A DNA stretch of 5,876 nucleotides, from contig JASJGL010000085.1 in NCBI GenBank assembly GCA_033791545.1, positions 1-5,876 of the forward strand, given 5' to 3'. The stretch's first letter is position 1; the number at the start of each line of letters is the position of its first letter. The stretch is from Antarcticimicrobium sp033791545 (GTDB lineage Bacteria > Pseudomonadota > Alphaproteobacteria > Rhodobacterales > Rhodobacteraceae). A model generated the notes under the pieces. The model ran no database searches, was not told where the DNA came from, and saw only the letters and a program-made list of their open reading frames with translations. The position numbers and the translations under genes were made by a program. This document shows positions 5,688 to 5,876 of the stretch, piece after piece.

Positions 5688-5876
5688 AAGGGTTCCGGAT
5701 TGCGCTGGTCGAGGATGACGACATCATGGGGGCCTCCCTCGTGCAGCGCCTTGAAATCGAAGGGGCCGAGGTTCTGTGGCTGAAACAGGTGTCCCGGGCG
5801 ATCGGCGCGCTGCGCACCCCGCGGGCGCCGATTGACGCGGTGATCTGCGACATTCGCCTGCCCGACGGCAACGGCG
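5681..5876 (+). CDS. Response regulator, receiver domain (partial, 3' end outside window)
   Basis: An ATG at 5681 lies inside the last codons of the kinase gene (ATGCTGA, with the kinase stop at 5685-5687), preceded by GGAG at 5669-5672. The 65 complete codons encode the first half of a CheY-like receiver domain: the acidic pocket EDDD at 11-14 after strand IALV, and the phospho-acceptor Asp57 in AVICDIRLPDGNG (53-65). The output domain is beyond the right edge. Partner kinases of this NtrB-like type often work with sigma-54-dependent NtrC-type regulators, and the spelling of the receiver fits that, but it is not shown here. It is translationally coupled to the kinase and presumably receives phosphate from its His269. 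The target genes are probably downstream or elsewhere. Confidence 0.92.
   Translation, partial: MLKGFRIALVEDDDIMGASLVQRLEIEGAEVLWLKQVSRAIGALRTPRAPIDAVICDIRLPDGNG

Overview
The window looks like chromosomal or plasmid DNA from a high-GC alphaproteobacterium, most plausibly in or near the Rhodobacteraceae. This rests on the strong G/C bias at third codon positions in the clear genes, the style of the DeoR/GlpR-type repressor, and two conserved hypothetical proteins of a kind I remember from alphaproteobacterial genomes. The taxon is an inference; there is no rRNA or other marker gene here.

Layout from left to right. (1) 1-557, minus strand: the first 185 codons of a DeoR/GlpR-family sugar-phosphate-responsive repressor, cut by the left edge, with a perfect 16-bp palindrome just upstream of its start that may be its own operator. 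(2) About 595-1215: a region without a convincing intact gene and with lower GC at would-be third positions. It carries what looks like the left end of an IS3-family insertion sequence, including the Shine-Dalgarno and first nine codons of OrfA, followed by DNA I cannot assign. (3) 1216-3060: a divergent pair of conserved hypothetical genes, a 146-aa protein with a DUF2786-like N-terminus (minus strand) and a 417-aa all-helical, TPR-like protein (plus strand). (4) 3061-3393: a gene-free stretch ending in a run of ten G residues four bases before the next start codon. (5) 3394-5876, plus strand: a tightly packed signalling operon of a PhnD-like periplasmic binding protein, a membrane histidine kinase and a response regulator cut by the right edge.

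The three genes of the last block overlap (TGATG at the first junction, a 7-base overlap at the second), so they are almost certainly co-transcribed and translationally coupled. No permease or ATPase gene lies between or before them. The simplest reading is a three-component sensor: the binding protein captures a small ligand in the periplasm, the kinase reads the loaded protein or the ligand through its roughly 130-residue periplasmic domain, and the response regulator passes the signal to target genes. Ligand and targets are not visible. This is the most interesting system in the window. The architecture has known relatives (PhnD-like modules associated with sensor kinases, as in the tetrathionate sensor TtrS), so it is not a new class, but its ligand appears open.
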